A stretch of 64,000 bases of DNA from Amycolatopsis thailandensis (GCF_002234405.1 NZ_NMQT01000015.1:62001-126000), one strand, 5' to 3'. Numbered from the stretch's first letter, positions 1 through 8,465 are shown. Numbers and translations: made by a program. The notes: a model not told the origin generated them from the sequence alone.

Positions 1-496
1 CGGAATCCGTGGTGACGCCGTACTTCACGCAGCACAGCCCGCCGGCGTTGGTGGACAGGTTGCCGCCGATGGTGCACCAGTCGTAGCTGGAGGGGTCGGG
101 CGGATAGAACAGGCCGTGCTTCTCCACCGCGTTGCGGAAGTCGAGGTTCACCACACCGGGCTGCACGACGGCCAGCCGGTTGCCCTCGTCGATCTCGACG
201 ATCTGATCGAGTTTGGTCAGCACCAGCACGACACAGCCGTCGATCGCGTTCGCGGCGCCGGACAGACCACTGCCGGCGCCGCGGGGCACGATCGGCACCT
301 CGAACTCCGCGCAGGCCTTGACCACGGCCTGCACACCTTCCGTGTCGGACGGCAGCACCACAGCGAGCGGCTTGCCGCTGGCGGCCAGCGGCATCATGTC
401 GCGCGAATAAGCGTCCGTGACGTCGGTGTCGGTGAGCACGGCGGCGGTGCCGAGATGCTCGCGGAGCCGGGTGACCAGGGCGTGGTTGCTGCTCAT
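1..496 (-). CDS. FAD-binding oxidase (GlcD/D-lactate dehydrogenase type), N-terminal part
   Basis: About 165 N-terminal residues are visible; the rest lies beyond the left edge. The protein begins MSSNHALVTRLREHLG and shows the PCMH-type FAD fold: VVLPSDTEGVQAVVKAC, then PRGAGSGLSGAA (pyrophosphate-binding loop), then TIGGNLSTNAGGLCCVKYG. Such enzymes oxidise 2-hydroxy acids (glycolate, D-lactate and similar) using bound FAD. The ATG at 496 fits the start of the fold. The substrate cannot be told without the C-terminal cap domain. The next gene upstream, the MFS exporter, ends 20 bp away on the same strand, so read-through is possible. Confidence 0.85.
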   Translation of the reverse strand, partial: MSSNHALVTRLREHLGTAAVLTDTDVTDAYSRDMMPLAASGKPLAVVLPSDTEGVQAVVKACAEFEVPIVPRGAGSGLSGAANAIDGCVVLVLTKLDQIVEIDEGNRLAVVQPGVVNLDFRNAVEKHGLFYPPDPSSYDWCTIGGNLSTNAGGLCCVKYGVTTDS

Positions 497-515
497 GCCC
501 TCATCGTAAGCTCCA

Positions 516-2000
516 TTAGATCCGCACTGTGGAACTCTTTTTCCGATCGAGCAGAACGAAGGCTTGAACACCTGTATAGACGAGCACGGCGACGCCCGCC
601 CATGCGGTGACGTGCACCCCTTGGGTGAAGGCCTCACGAGCCGATTCCAGTAGTGCCTGCCCCGCGACGGGGTCGAGCTGCTGCGCGGTCGCGACGGCGC
701 CGCCGAGCGTGTCCCGCGCGGACTCGGCCGTCCCCTCCGGCAGGCCGGACCGGTAGACCGCGGTCGCGACACTGCCCAGGATCGCGGTGCCGAGCGCGCC
801 GCCCAGCTCGAACCCGGTCTCGGAGATCGCCGACGCGGCACCGGCACGCTCGGCCGGGGCGGCCGAGATGACCAGGTCGTTCGTCAGCGTCTCCGACAGG
901 GCGACACCACCCCCGAGCAGCGTGAACGACACCACGACGTACGCGAGCCCGCCGCCGGACGACACCTGCGTCAGCGCCAGGAACCCGACCGCGGCGACCA
1001 GAAGACCACCACTGACCAGCACGGAGACCCGGATCCGCTTCGCGAGCCAGGCCGCGAGCAGCGCGCCGGCGATACCGGCGACCGTCGCCGGGAGCATCCA
1101 CAGCGCGGCGACGACCGGAGTCAGCCCGAGCACCAGTTGCAGGTACTGCGGCACCAGGAACAGCAGGCCGACCATGGCGAACACGCCGAGCATGTTCGTC
1201 ACGACGGAGCCGCTGAAGGCCCGGTTCGAGAACAGCTTCAGGTCGAGCATCGGCTCGTCGAGACGGTTCTGCCTGCGGACGAACAAGTAGCCGAGCGTGA
1301 GACCGATCAGCACGCTGATCACCGCCTTCAGCCCGAAGCCGTGTTCGGCGACCAGCTTGATGCCGTAGACCACCGGCAGCATCGCGGCCAGCGACAGCAG
1401 CGCCGACAACGGGTCGAACCGGCCCGGCTTCGGGTCACGCGCCTCCGGCAGCACGAACGGTCCGGCGACCAGCAGCACCAGCATCACCGGGACGTTGATG
1501 AGGAACACCGAACCCCACCAGAAGTGCTCCAGCAACCAGCCGCCGAGCACCGGCCCGAGCGCCATACCGCTGGAGAACCCGGCGCTCCACACCGCGATCG
1601 CGGTCCGGCGCTGCTTGGGGTCGAGGAAGATGCTGCGGATCAGCGACAGCGTCGACGGCATCAGCGTCGCGCCACCGACCCCGAGCAGCGCCCGGGCGAT
1701 GATCAGCATGAACGCGCTGGTCGAGAAGGCCGCGAGCACCGACGCGGCACCGAACGCCGCGGCGCCCATGAGCAGCAGCTTGCGACGGCCGATGCGGTCG
1801 CCGAGCGTGCCCATCAGGACCAGCAGGCCCGCCAGCATGAACGAATAGATGTCGACGATCCACAACTGCTCCGCACCGGTGGGTGCCAGATCCTCGGACA
1901 GGAACGGCAGCGCGAACCCGAGCACGGTCATGTCCACGCTGATCAGCAGCACCGGAAGAACCAGTACCGCCAACGCCCACCACTGCTTGCGCCCCGCCAT
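516..2000 (-). CDS. MFS drug exporter, DHA2 family (LfrA/SmvA/QacA-like)
   Basis: This is a 494-residue, 14-TM drug:proton antiporter of the inner membrane. Residues 1-60 hold TM1 with the DHA2 pattern SVDMTVLGFALP. The loop GTLGDRIGRRKLLL is MFS motif A, and ALGPVLGGWL is motif C, typical of exporters. The length matches LfrA/SmvA. The ATG at 2000 is preceded by GAAGGAGAG. A TetR gene is divergent across an 89-bp gap that holds two mirrored operators, the arrangement of lfrA-lfrR in mycobacteria. Probable substrates are cationic dyes, quaternary ammonium compounds or quinolones; this is by family only. Confidence 0.9.
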   Translation of the reverse strand: MAGRKQWWALAVLVLPVLLISVDMTVLGFALPFLSEDLAPTGAEQLWIVDIYSFMLAGLLVLMGTLGDRIGRRKLLLMGAAAFGAASVLAAFSTSAFMLIIARALLGVGGATLMPSTLSLIRSIFLDPKQRRTAIAVWSAGFSSGMALGPVLGGWLLEHFWWGSVFLINVPVMLVLLVAGPFVLPEARDPKPGRFDPLSALLSLAAMLPVVYGIKLVAEHGFGLKAVISVLIGLTLGYLFVRRQNRLDEPMLDLKLFSNRAFSGSVVTNMLGVFAMVGLLFLVPQYLQLVLGLTPVVAALWMLPATVAGIAGALLAAWLAKRIRVSVLVSGGLLVAAVGFLALTQVSSGGGLAYVVVSFTLLGGGVALSETLTNDLVISAAPAERAGAASAISETGFELGGALGTAILGSVATAVYRSGLPEGTAESARDTLGGAVATAQQLDPVAGQALLESAREAFTQGVHVTAWAGVAVLVYTGVQAFVLLDRKKSSTVRI

Positions 2001-2021
2001 GGCGCACTCTCCTTCAGCTAA

Positions 2022-2035
2022 ACCGTCTGGACGGT
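2022..2035. promoter_or_regulatory. TetR operator O1
   Basis: ACCGTC-TG-GACGGT is a perfect 6-bp inverted repeat 22 bp upstream of the exporter ATG. It is flanked by CTAA and ACAGTTA, the same flanks as the second site. Its centre is 41 bp from that of O2. Confidence 0.75.
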
Positions 2036-2062
2036 ACAGTTACCGCCCGGGTTCGAAACTAA

Positions 2063-2076
2063 ACCGTCCAGACGGT
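2063..2076. promoter_or_regulatory. TetR operator O2 with overlapping -10 of tetR
   Basis: ACCGTC-CA-GACGGT is the exact reverse complement of O1. TATAGT at 2076-2081 shares its last base and is a good -10 for the rightward tetR gene. Transcription would then begin about 2088, at or just before the ATG at 2090, so the regulator mRNA is probably leaderless. Binding here would block tetR, and O1 would block the exporter. Confidence 0.7.
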
Positions 2077-2089
2077 ATAGTCAACTGAT

Positions 2090-2617
2090 ATGGCGAAGCC
2101 CACCGCGAAGGAACGCATCCTCGACTCGTACGAGGAGATCCTCATCGAGCAAGGCCCCGGCGGGGTCACCCTCGAGGCCGTCGCCGCGCACGCCGGGGTC
2201 TCGAAGGGCGGCCTGCTCTACCATTTCGGCTCCAAGGAAGCACTGGTCGACGGCCTGCTGGAGCGTCTCGCCACCTTGTCGGACGAGGATCTGGAGCAGG
2301 CGAAGAGCGCGCCGGAAGGCGTCGTTTCCTGGTACCTGCGCACCGCGATCACCGACGTGACCCAGCGCAAGCCGCTGCACCGCACGACCATGGCGACGAT
2401 CCGGATCATGCTCAACGAACCGCGGGTCGCCGAGGTCGTGCAGGTCTACAACCAGAAGGTCCACGACCTGATCAGCGAACACGTCGGCGACCCGCTGACC
2501 GCCGAACTGGTCATCCTGGTCGGCGACGGTCTCTACCTGCGGGCGGCGCTCGGCCGGGACGACGCGAGCCCCCTGCTCGACCGGATCGACGAGATCAAGG
2601 CCCGCATCGCCCGCTGA
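2090..2617 (+). CDS. TetR/AcrR-family repressor of the adjacent exporter
   Basis: The protein has 175 residues. Residues 4-50 are the TetR helix-turn-helix (KERILDSYEEILIEQ then GVSKGGLLYHFGSKEALV), the canonical K-G-xLYxHF recognition region. The remainder is an all-helical ligand domain ending LLDRIDEIKARIAR. It is divergent from the DHA2 exporter and lies directly beside two operators, so it very probably represses both genes until a toxic ligand binds. No Shine-Dalgarno is visible before the ATG, consistent with leaderless translation. Confidence 0.9.
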   Translation: MAKPTAKERILDSYEEILIEQGPGGVTLEAVAAHAGVSKGGLLYHFGSKEALVDGLLERLATLSDEDLEQAKSAPEGVVSWYLRTAITDVTQRKPLHRTTMATIRIMLNEPRVAEVVQVYNQKVHDLISEHVGDPLTAELVILVGDGLYLRAALGRDDASPLLDRIDEIKARIAR

Positions 2618-2618
2618 C

Positions 2619-2680
2619 GCATTTCGTCCTCTGAATGCGGTCCTTGCGTGTGCAAGTACCGCATTCAGAGGACGAAATGC
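2619..2680. repeat. Family A palindrome (62 bp), convergent gene gap
   Basis: This is a near-perfect 62-bp inverted repeat. The left arm GCATTTCGTCCTCTGAATGC and the right arm GCATTCAGAGGACGAAATGC continue inward through GGT/ACC and CTTGC/GCAAG to a GTGT loop. It follows the tetR stop by 1 bp and sits between two converging genes, so it can act as a bidirectional terminator hairpin although no T-run follows. Copies of the same length lie at 18783-18844 and, inside a gene, at 9573-9634. Confidence 0.9.
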
Positions 2681-2688
2681 GGGACGCC

Positions 2689-3111
2689 CTACATCTGCAG
2701 GCCGTAGACGCGTTCGATCGGGATGGTCAGCAGCACCCGCTGGTCGGCGACCATGGCGTCCCGGAACTCGTCCCAGTCCGGATGTTCGCCACGGGCCCGC
2801 CGGTAGTGGTCCACCAGCGCGTCGACGGTCGCGTCGTCACGCGAAGCGGCGGTCGGCGTGAGCACGGCCGGACCCTCGACGACGACGTAGCCGTCGCCGC
2901 TCTCGGTCGAGACATGGAACGTCGCCCGAGGGTCGCGCAGGAGGTTCTTGGTCTTGGCCCGCGGCGCGGTGATCGAGATCAGGAGCGCGGCGGCGTCCGC
3001 GTCGTAGAGGTAGTTGACGGTCGAAAGCTGGGGCCTGCCGTCACGCTTGATGGTGGCCAGCGTGCCGAAGTTGCGGCCGGCGAGGATCGCGTAGAGCGCG
3101 GAGTCGGTCAT
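2689..3111 (-). CDS. PPOX-class F420/FMN-dependent protein
   Basis: The protein has 140 residues from the ATG at 3111. It begins MTDSALYAILAGRNFGTLAT, the usual start of this split-barrel family. GRPQLSTVNYLYD and DPRATFHVSTESGDGYVVVEG follow, where the pyridoxamine-phosphate-oxidase-like fold binds FMN or F420. Actinobacterial members reduce small molecules with F420H2. An upstream in-frame extension to 3180 looks spurious. Its neighbours are regulators and exporters; the substrate is unknown. Confidence 0.85.
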   Translation of the reverse strand: MTDSALYAILAGRNFGTLATIKRDGRPQLSTVNYLYDADAAALLISITAPRAKTKNLLRDPRATFHVSTESGDGYVVVEGPAVLTPTAASRDDATVDALVDHYRRARGEHPDWDEFRDAMVADQRVLLTIPIERVYGLQM

Positions 3112-3260
3112 GACTCCATCAAAGCAAAAGTGCAGCTCAGGGCGAACCGGACAAACATGCACGAATAAATGTGCTTGCATGCGGCAACTAAAGTGTCATC
3201 AGACACACCCGGTCACTTTCTCCTTGCGAAGCTCCTCCAAGAGGAACATCCTTGCTCAAG

Positions 3261-3272
3261 GCAACTAGTTGC
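3261..3272. promoter_or_regulatory. Putative MarR operator
   Basis: GCAACTAGTTGC is a perfect 12-bp palindrome 32 bp upstream of the MarR start, with outer TTGCT and AAGCAA flanks extending the dyad. A half-site, GGCAACTA, recurs near 3181. This is a typical position for MarR autoregulation of a regulator-exporter operon. Confidence 0.6.
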
Positions 3273-3303
3273 AGTGACCAAGCAACCGGCGAGAGAGACC
3301 ATC

Positions 3304-3822
3304 ATGACACCCACGACACCCGGCACCAGGTCGAAGGCCGACCTCGACCTGGCCGACACCCTCGGGCACGAGCTCGTGCGGCTCGTGCGCCTGGTCAACC
3401 GGGCCAAGTCCCAGGTGTCCAAGCAGGGACCCGACGGCATCGAGCGGGCCGCGTACGCGATCCTCTTCTGCCTCATCCACGTCGGGCCCCAGCGGACCAG
3501 CAAGCTCGCCGAGTTCCTGCACTCCGAGATCTCGACCATCAGCAGGCAGTCGAGCTCCCTCGTCCAGCACGGGCTGGTCGAACGCCTGGCCGACCCCGAA
3601 GACGGCCGCGCCTGCCTGCTCGCACCGACCGCCGAAGGACTCCGGGTCTTCGAGGAGAACCGCAAGCAGCGGAACCAGTGGCTCGCCGAGGTACTCGGCG
3701 ATTGGACCGACGCCGACCGGGAAACCCTCAACTCGCTGTTCCGACGGCTGAACAACGACATCGAAAAAACATCTCCACAGTTCGCCGATCCCGCATCGGC
3801 GTCTAAGGCCAAGGGGGCCTGA
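3304..3822 (+). CDS. MarR-family regulator
   Basis: The protein has 172 residues. The winged helix lies at about residues 45-110: RTSKLAEFLHSEISTISRQS (recognition helix), then LVQHGLVERLADPEDGRACL (wing, with the D-x-R-G-R-like loop as DPEDGRA). The ATG at 3304 follows GGCGAGAGAGACC; a longer frame from 3169 is unlikely. The stop is 3 bp before the MFS start, so the two form an operon, and the palindrome upstream suggests autorepression relieved by a substrate of the pump. Confidence 0.9.
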   Translation: MTPTTPGTRSKADLDLADTLGHELVRLVRLVNRAKSQVSKQGPDGIERAAYAILFCLIHVGPQRTSKLAEFLHSEISTISRQSSSLVQHGLVERLADPEDGRACLLAPTAEGLRVFEENRKQRNQWLAEVLGDWTDADRETLNSLFRRLNNDIEKTSPQFADPASASKAKGA

Positions 3823-3825
3823 ACA

Positions 3826-6102
3826 ATGAGTACCGCAGTGGAAAGTCCGCCATCCGTTCACGAAGAGGGGCCCCGGCTCAGTCACCGTCAGATCGTCACG
3901 ATCCTGATCGGCCTGATGTCGGGCATGTTCCTGGCGGCGCTCGACCAGACGATCGTGGGTACCTCGATCGTCCGCATCGCGAATGACCTCAACGGGTTCG
4001 ACCTGCAGGCCTGGATCACCACGGCCTACCTGATCACCTCGACGATCGTCACCCCGATCTACGGCAAGCTGTCCGACATCTACGGGCGCAAACCGTTCTA
4101 CATCGCGGCGATTTCGATCTTCCTCGTCGGTTCGATCGCTTCGGCGTTCGCGACGTCGATGTACGAACTGGCCGCGTTCCGCGCGATCCAGGGTCTCGGC
4201 GCCGGTGGTCTGATGTCGCTGGCGATGACGATCATGGGCGACATCGTGCCGCCGCGGGAACGCGCCCGCTACCAGGGCTACTTCCTCGCCGTGTTCGGTA
4301 TCTCCACCGTGCTCGGCCCGGTGCTCGGCGGGTTCTTCGCCGACTTCGACAAGCTCGGCAGCGTCTTCGGCTACGACATCGCCGGCTGGCGCTGGGTCTT
4401 CCTGATCAACGTGCCGATCGCGATCGTCGCGCTGTTCGTCGTCGCGAAGGTGCTCAATGTGCCGCACCAGCGCCACGACCACAAGATCGACTGGTGGGGC
4501 GGGCTCGCGCTCGTCGTCGCCGTGGTGCCGTTCCTGATCGTCGCCGAGCAGGGCAACAAGTGGGGCTGGGGCTCGCAGAACGCGATCATCTGCTACATCA
4601 TCGGCGCCATCGGCGTGGTGGCCTTCATCTTCATCGAGAAGCTGATGAAGGACGCGGCGCTGATCCCGCTGCGGCTGTTCAAGAACTCGACCTTCACGGT
4701 CGCGATCGTCGGCGGCATCATCGTCGGTGTCGCGATGTTCGGCGCGATCATGATGATCCCGCAGTACATGCAGGTGGTGCAGGAGTTCTCGCCGACCGAG
4801 TCGGGCCTGCTGATGATCCCGCTGATGGCGGGCATCATGAGCGGATCGATCATCTCGGGCCAGATCACCAGCAAGACCGGTCGCTACAAGGTGTTCCCGG
4901 TGGTCGGCACGCTGCTGATCGCGGCGGGCGCGTTCTTCTTCGCGCAGGTCGAGTACAACAGCGCGCTGTGGCACCCGCTGGTCGCGGCCGCGATCATCGG
5001 CCTCGGCCTCGGTGCCTGCATGCAGACGCTGATCATCGCGGTGCAGAACGCGGGCCCGCGCAGCGACATGGGCGTCTCGACAGCGTCGGCGACGTTCTTC
5101 CGGCAGATCGGTGGTACCGCGGGTGTCGCGGTGTTCCTGACGATCCTGTTCAACGTCCTGCCGGGCAACATCACCAAGGCGTTCGGCGGCAACCCGCCGA
5201 GCGGCCCCGGTGCGGCGGCGCTGGGTGACATCCAGTCCAACACGAGCGGTATCGCGAGCCTGCCCGAGGCCATCAAGACCCCGGTGCTGATCGGCTTCAC
5301 CGAGTCGATCACCACGGTGTTCTACGTGGCGGGCGCGGTCGCGCTGCTGGCGACGCTGGTCCTGATGTTCATGAAGGAGATCCCGCTGCTCGGGGGCTCG
5401 GCCCCTTCGGCGGCTTCGGCTCTCGAAGGCGGCGAAGCTCTTCTCGAAGAGGAGGCCGCGCCTGCCGAGACGGCTTCCGAGAAGACCGTCGTGACCGCGC
5501 CCGTCGCTCCCGTCGAACCCGGCAAGCACGCGCTGACCAACGGGAACGGCAACGGCGTCCATCGGGCGGGGTCCGCGCAGATCAGCGGGCATGTCCGCCG
5601 GGACGACGCGACCAACGTCGCGGGGGCGGCGCTGACCCTGATCGACCACAACGGCAACCAGGTGGCCAGGACGCACACGAACGAGAACGGCGTGTACTCC
5701 TTCGCCGGCATCGTGGGCGGGCGGTACACGATCGTCGCCAGCGGTCGCTGGTTCCGGCCGGTCGCGGCGACGCTGACCGCGAGCGGCGCCGGGGTGCTGC
5801 GCCACGACGTCGAACTGGTCAGCACGATCCTGCTGAGCGGGGTCGCCCGCACCGACGGCGAGCGGGTCGTGCCGGACGCGCGGATCACCGTGCTCGACTC
5901 CTCGGGCGGCGTCGCCGCCGTGGCGAGGACCGACGCGGAGGGCAACTACACGGTCAGTGACCTGCCCGCCGGGACCTACACGGTGATCGCCAGCGGCTAC
6001 CCGCCGGCCACCAGCCGGGTGGAGCTGCTGGGCGGCGACCAGGCCGAGCACGACGTCCGGCTGAGCTACGACCAGGCGCTGGACGAACTCGTGGAGCACT
6101 AG
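3826..6102 (+). CDS. DHA2 MFS exporter with two C-terminal carboxypeptidase-regulatory-like domains
   Basis: The protein has 758 residues. Residues 20-530 form a 14-TM DHA2 transporter: LAALDQTIVGTSIVRI in TM1, motif A GKLSDIYGRKPF, and motif C STVLGPVLGGFFADF. After a spacer rich in Ala and Glu (about 535-580), two tandem beta-sandwich repeats follow. The first begins ISGHVRRDDATNVAGAALTL and contains TNENGVYSFAGIVGGRYTIV; the second begins LSGVARTDGERVVPDARITV and contains TDAEGNYTVSDLPAGTYTVI. Both fit the CarboxypepD_reg/Cna-B-like fold. DHA2 pumps normally end near residue 500-530, so the tail is an added module, predicted cytoplasmic if 14 TMs are right. The gene is co-transcribed with the MarR gene. 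Confidence 0.9.
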   Translation: MSTAVESPPSVHEEGPRLSHRQIVTILIGLMSGMFLAALDQTIVGTSIVRIANDLNGFDLQAWITTAYLITSTIVTPIYGKLSDIYGRKPFYIAAISIFLVGSIASAFATSMYELAAFRAIQGLGAGGLMSLAMTIMGDIVPPRERARYQGYFLAVFGISTVLGPVLGGFFADFDKLGSVFGYDIAGWRWVFLINVPIAIVALFVVAKVLNVPHQRHDHKIDWWGGLALVVAVVPFLIVAEQGNKWGWGSQNAIICYIIGAIGVVAFIFIEKLMKDAALIPLRLFKNSTFTVAIVGGIIVGVAMFGAIMMIPQYMQVVQEFSPTESGLLMIPLMAGIMSGSIISGQITSKTGRYKVFPVVGTLLIAAGAFFFAQVEYNSALWHPLVAAAIIGLGLGACMQTLIIAVQNAGPRSDMGVSTASATFFRQIGGTAGVAVFLTILFNVLPGNITKAFGGNPPSGPGAAALGDIQSNTSGIASLPEAIKTPVLIGFTESITTVFYVAGAVALLATLVLMFMKEIPLLGGSAPSAASALEGGEALLEEEAAPAETASEKTVVTAPVAPVEPGKHALTNGNGNGVHRAGSAQISGHVRRDDATNVAGAALTLIDHNGNQVARTHTNENGVYSFAGIVGGRYTIVASGRWFRPVAATLTASGAGVLRHDVELVSTILLSGVARTDGERVVPDARITVLDSSGGVAAVARTDAEGNYTVSDLPAGTYTVIASGYPPATSRVELLGGDQAEHDVRLSYDQALDELVEH

Positions 6103-6108
6103 GCGCGA

Positions 6109-6164
6109 GTGTCATAAGGGGTCCCCATAGGGCGAAATTCGTCCCATGGGGACCCCTCATGTCA
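6109..6164. repeat. Family C palindrome
   Basis: The arms GTCATAAGGGGTCCCCAT and ATGGGGACCCCTCATGTCAT surround an inner GGGCGAA/TTCGTCCC stem. The element lies just after the MFS stop and before the same-strand DedA gene. A second copy lies at 45829-45885, and both are followed by CCGGCGG(G/C)CGGTCACC, so the shared sequence runs beyond the hairpin. Confidence 0.85.
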
Positions 6165-6266
6165 TCCGGCGGGCGGTCACCCGGGACCAGTCGAAATCGC
6201 AGGGAAGGTCCGTTCATTTCATGGTTCGGCCGCGTGGGGTTCGCGGAGTACACGTAGGCTCGCGTC

Positions 6267-6938
6267 GTGAGTGAGGTGTACACCGAGGCCGCGAGCATCG
6301 GCGTGAGCTGGCTCGACACCGCCGGGCCCGTGCTCGTCTGGGTGATCGTGCTGAGCTTCATCTTCGTGGAGTGCGCGCTGATCATCGGGCTGTTCCTGCC
6401 CGGCGACTCCCTGTTGTTCGCGGCCGGAGTCGTCCTCGCGCAGCACGGCTCCGACCTGAACGCGTGGCTGCTGTCGGCCGCCGCGCTGCTCGTCGCGATC
6501 GTCGGCAACCAGGTGGGTTATTACATCGGCCGGGGCACGGGCACGAAACTGATCGCGCGACGCGGCGGCAAGGTACTGAACAAGCACAACCTCGACCGCG
6601 CCAGGAGCTTCCTCGATCGCAGGGGTTTCTTCGCCATCGTCGCCGCGCGCTGGATCCCGTGGATCCGCACGCTGGCGCCGCTCATCGCGGGGGCCGCGCG
6701 GATGGATCCACGCCGGTTCGCGCTCGCGACAGCGCTCGGCGGGCTGCTCTGGGTGCCGACGCTGGTCCTGCTCGGCTACTACGGCGCCGGTCTGCTGGAC
6801 CAGCTGCCGTGGGTCAAGACGGCGGCCTTGTGGATCAGCGTCGCGTTCTTCGTGGTGGGCACGGCTTACGGCGTGCTCCGCTACCGCCAGGAGATGCGGC
6901 GCCCCGCCGACGACGTCGAAGACCGCGCGACGACCTGA
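6267..6938 (+). CDS. DedA-family membrane protein (VTT domain)
   Basis: The protein has 223 residues and starts GTG at 6267. The DedA/SNARE-associated core spans about residues 30-180: E-x-G-L-F-L-P-G-D-S-L as LIIGLFLPGDSLLFAAG, then GNQVGYYIGRGTG and FLDRRGFFAIVAARWIPWIRT, which holds the conserved F-x-R-x-x-P-x-x-R element and essential arginines. Family members flip polyprenyl-phosphate or phospholipid and support proton-motive force. Four to five TM segments are apparent. It is a single gene between two repeat elements. Confidence 0.9.
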   Translation: MSEVYTEAASIGVSWLDTAGPVLVWVIVLSFIFVECALIIGLFLPGDSLLFAAGVVLAQHGSDLNAWLLSAAALLVAIVGNQVGYYIGRGTGTKLIARRGGKVLNKHNLDRARSFLDRRGFFAIVAARWIPWIRTLAPLIAGAARMDPRRFALATALGGLLWVPTLVLLGYYGAGLLDQLPWVKTAALWISVAFFVVGTAYGVLRYRQEMRRPADDVEDRATT

Positions 6939-6944
6939 ACCTCC

Positions 6945-7109
6945 GTGTCGTCCGTTCACACACGTGTGTCGTCCGTCTGATCACGCGTGTCGTCCATCGG
7001 CGACCAGCACCGGACGGCAGCCCCCGCGCTACCAGCGATTCACCGCTCGCCTCTCGTGATCAAACGGACGACACGCGTGATCAGACGGACGACACGTGTG
7101 ATCAGGCGG
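6945..7109. repeat. Inverted pair of 21-bp tandem arrays
   Basis: The left arm holds three copies of a 21-bp unit beginning GTGTCGTCCGT (6945, 6966 and 6987, the last partial). The right arm holds the reverse complement, GTGATCARACGGACGACACG, at 7056, 7077 and partly at 7098. The roughly 55-bp spacer is unique. The structure fills the gap between converging genes (DedA and the glyoxalase-like gene) and can fold as one long hairpin. Related 21-bp units occur at 25387-25495 and 28411-28431. Confidence 0.9.
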
Positions 7110-7119
7110 CGAGCACGGC

Positions 7120-7533
7120 TTAAACCTCGGGATCGGCCCAGATCTCCAGCTGGATCCCGTCCGGGTCACGGAAGACGATGACCGACGAGCCTTCCAAGGT
7201 CCGCGATCCCTTCGACGGCGAGTAAACGACGCCGTACTCCGAGAGCCGCGCTTCCCACTCCGCCAGTTCCGACCGCGAAGAGACCTTGAACGCCACGTGG
7301 TCCAGACCTGTCCGCCGTTCGTCGAACCGCGGCCGCTCGGTGTCCTGGTGCTCGACGAGAACCACCGCGAAACCCTCGCTCGGCGACCGCAGCACGACCT
7401 TCCGCAGCCCCGTTTCCGGGTCTTCGCGACGCGTGAACTCCTCGAGTTCGAGGACGCGGGCGTACCAGGGCACGCTCCGGTCCACATCGGTCACCGTGAG
7501 TGCCAGGTGGTGCACAGACATGAGCTTGGACAT
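7120..7533 (-). CDS. VOC/glyoxalase-fold protein
   Basis: The protein has 137 residues and is one vicinal-oxygen-chelate module pair. HHLALTVTDVDRSVPWYARV carries the first metal ligand (His near residue 8-9), TGLDHVAFKVSSRSELAEW carries the second, and SVIVFRDPDGIQLEIWAD carries the C-terminal Glu ligand (LEIW). Such proteins are glyoxalase I-like, fosfomycin/bleomycin resistance or extradiol dioxygenase proteins; nothing here separates these. An internal ATG at 7521 (MSVHHLAL) is equally likely as the start. Confidence 0.85.
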   Translation of the reverse strand: MSKLMSVHHLALTVTDVDRSVPWYARVLELEEFTRREDPETGLRKVVLRSPSEGFAVVLVEHQDTERPRFDERRTGLDHVAFKVSSRSELAEWEARLSEYGVVYSPSKGSRTLEGSSVIVFRDPDGIQLEIWADPEV

Positions 7534-7718
7534 CGGGGATGACCGTCCTGATCAAGAAGCTTGGGGGCGCCACCAGGGTGACACAGGCGCCTGGGGCCAC
7601 GAGGTGATCCGCCGACTTCCCACATGAATCGTGATATCCGCCGGGAAAGGGTGTTAAAAAGTGGCTGAACCGCACGCGGACCCGATATCGCCTCGTGACC
7701 GCCTCGTGGCCCTGGGTG

Positions 7719-8465
7719 TCAACGCCCGCCGCCGACGGTCAGCACCGTCCCGGTGGTGTACGACGCGGCGGGGGAAAGAAGCCACAGCACGGCTTCCGCG
7801 ACCTCACCGGGTTCGCCCGCCCGTCCCATCGGGATGGTCGGGGCGATCCGGTCCATGCGATCGGGCATCCCGGCCGCCGCGTGCAGTCCGGTGTGGATCA
7901 TCCCCGGCGCGACCGCGTTGACCCGGACGGATTCCTTGGCGACTTCCTGTGCCACGCCGTAGGTCATCGTCTCGACGGCCGCCTTGGTGCCCGCGTAATG
8001 GACCCATTCCCCGGGCGAGCCGGTCCGCGCGGCGGTGGAGGACAACGTCACGATCGCGCCGCCCTCGCCGCCGTACCGGGTGGACATCCGGCGGATGCCC
8101 TCGCGGACGCACAGGAAGACGCCCGTGACGTTGACGTCCACCACCCGGCGGACGACGTCGACCTCGTATTCGTCGAAGCGGCCCGGGGTGTTGCCGGTGA
8201 TGGCCGCGTTCGCGACCACCCCGGCGAGCGGGCCGAGCGCGACGGCGGTGTCGAACAGGGCCACCACGTCGTCTTCGGACGCGACGTCACCGCGCTGGGT
8301 GATCGCTTGGACGCCGTGCTCACGGACGCGCGAAGCGACGTTTTCGGCAGCTTCGGCGTCACCCGCGTAGTTGACGACGACGTCGTAACCGCGCGCGGCG
8401 GCCAGCTCGCAGACCGCCGCGCCGATGCCCTTGCTGCCGCCCGTGACGACGAGAACCCCACTCAT
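7719..8465 (-). CDS. SDR-family NAD(P)-dependent oxidoreductase
   Basis: The protein has 248 residues. The N-terminal TGGSKGIGAAVCELAA is the TGxxxGIG cofactor loop; NAAI replaces the usual NNAG as VANAAITG; the catalytic Ser is in TLSSTAAR and the YxxxK pair is WVHYAGTKAAVE. It closely resembles FabG-like and sugar dehydrogenase SDRs. The start overlaps the upstream kinase stop by 4 bp (ATGA), so it is the last gene of the six-gene sugar operon. It may oxidise or reduce the imported polyol or sugar. Confidence 0.9.
   Translation of the reverse strand: MSGVLVVTGGSKGIGAAVCELAAARGYDVVVNYAGDAEAAENVASRVREHGVQAITQRGDVASEDDVVALFDTAVALGPLAGVVANAAITGNTPGRFDEYEVDVVRRVVDVNVTGVFLCVREGIRRMSTRYGGEGGAIVTLSSTAARTGSPGEWVHYAGTKAAVETMTYGVAQEVAKESVRVNAVAPGMIHTGLHAAAGMPDRMDRIAPTIPMGRAGEPGEVAEAVLWLLSPAASYTTGTVLTVGGGR

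Noticed and set aside
2635..3168. A plus-strand gene starting inside the palindrome at 2619
   Set aside because: It overlaps the PPOX gene in antisense, and its N-terminus is merely the translated repeat arm.
3265..6099. A 944-residue open frame opposite the MarR and MFS genes
   Set aside because: It is very rich in Arg, Asp, His and Gln with no hydrophobic core, the mark of antisense reading of a GC-rich gene, and it covers two well-supported genes.
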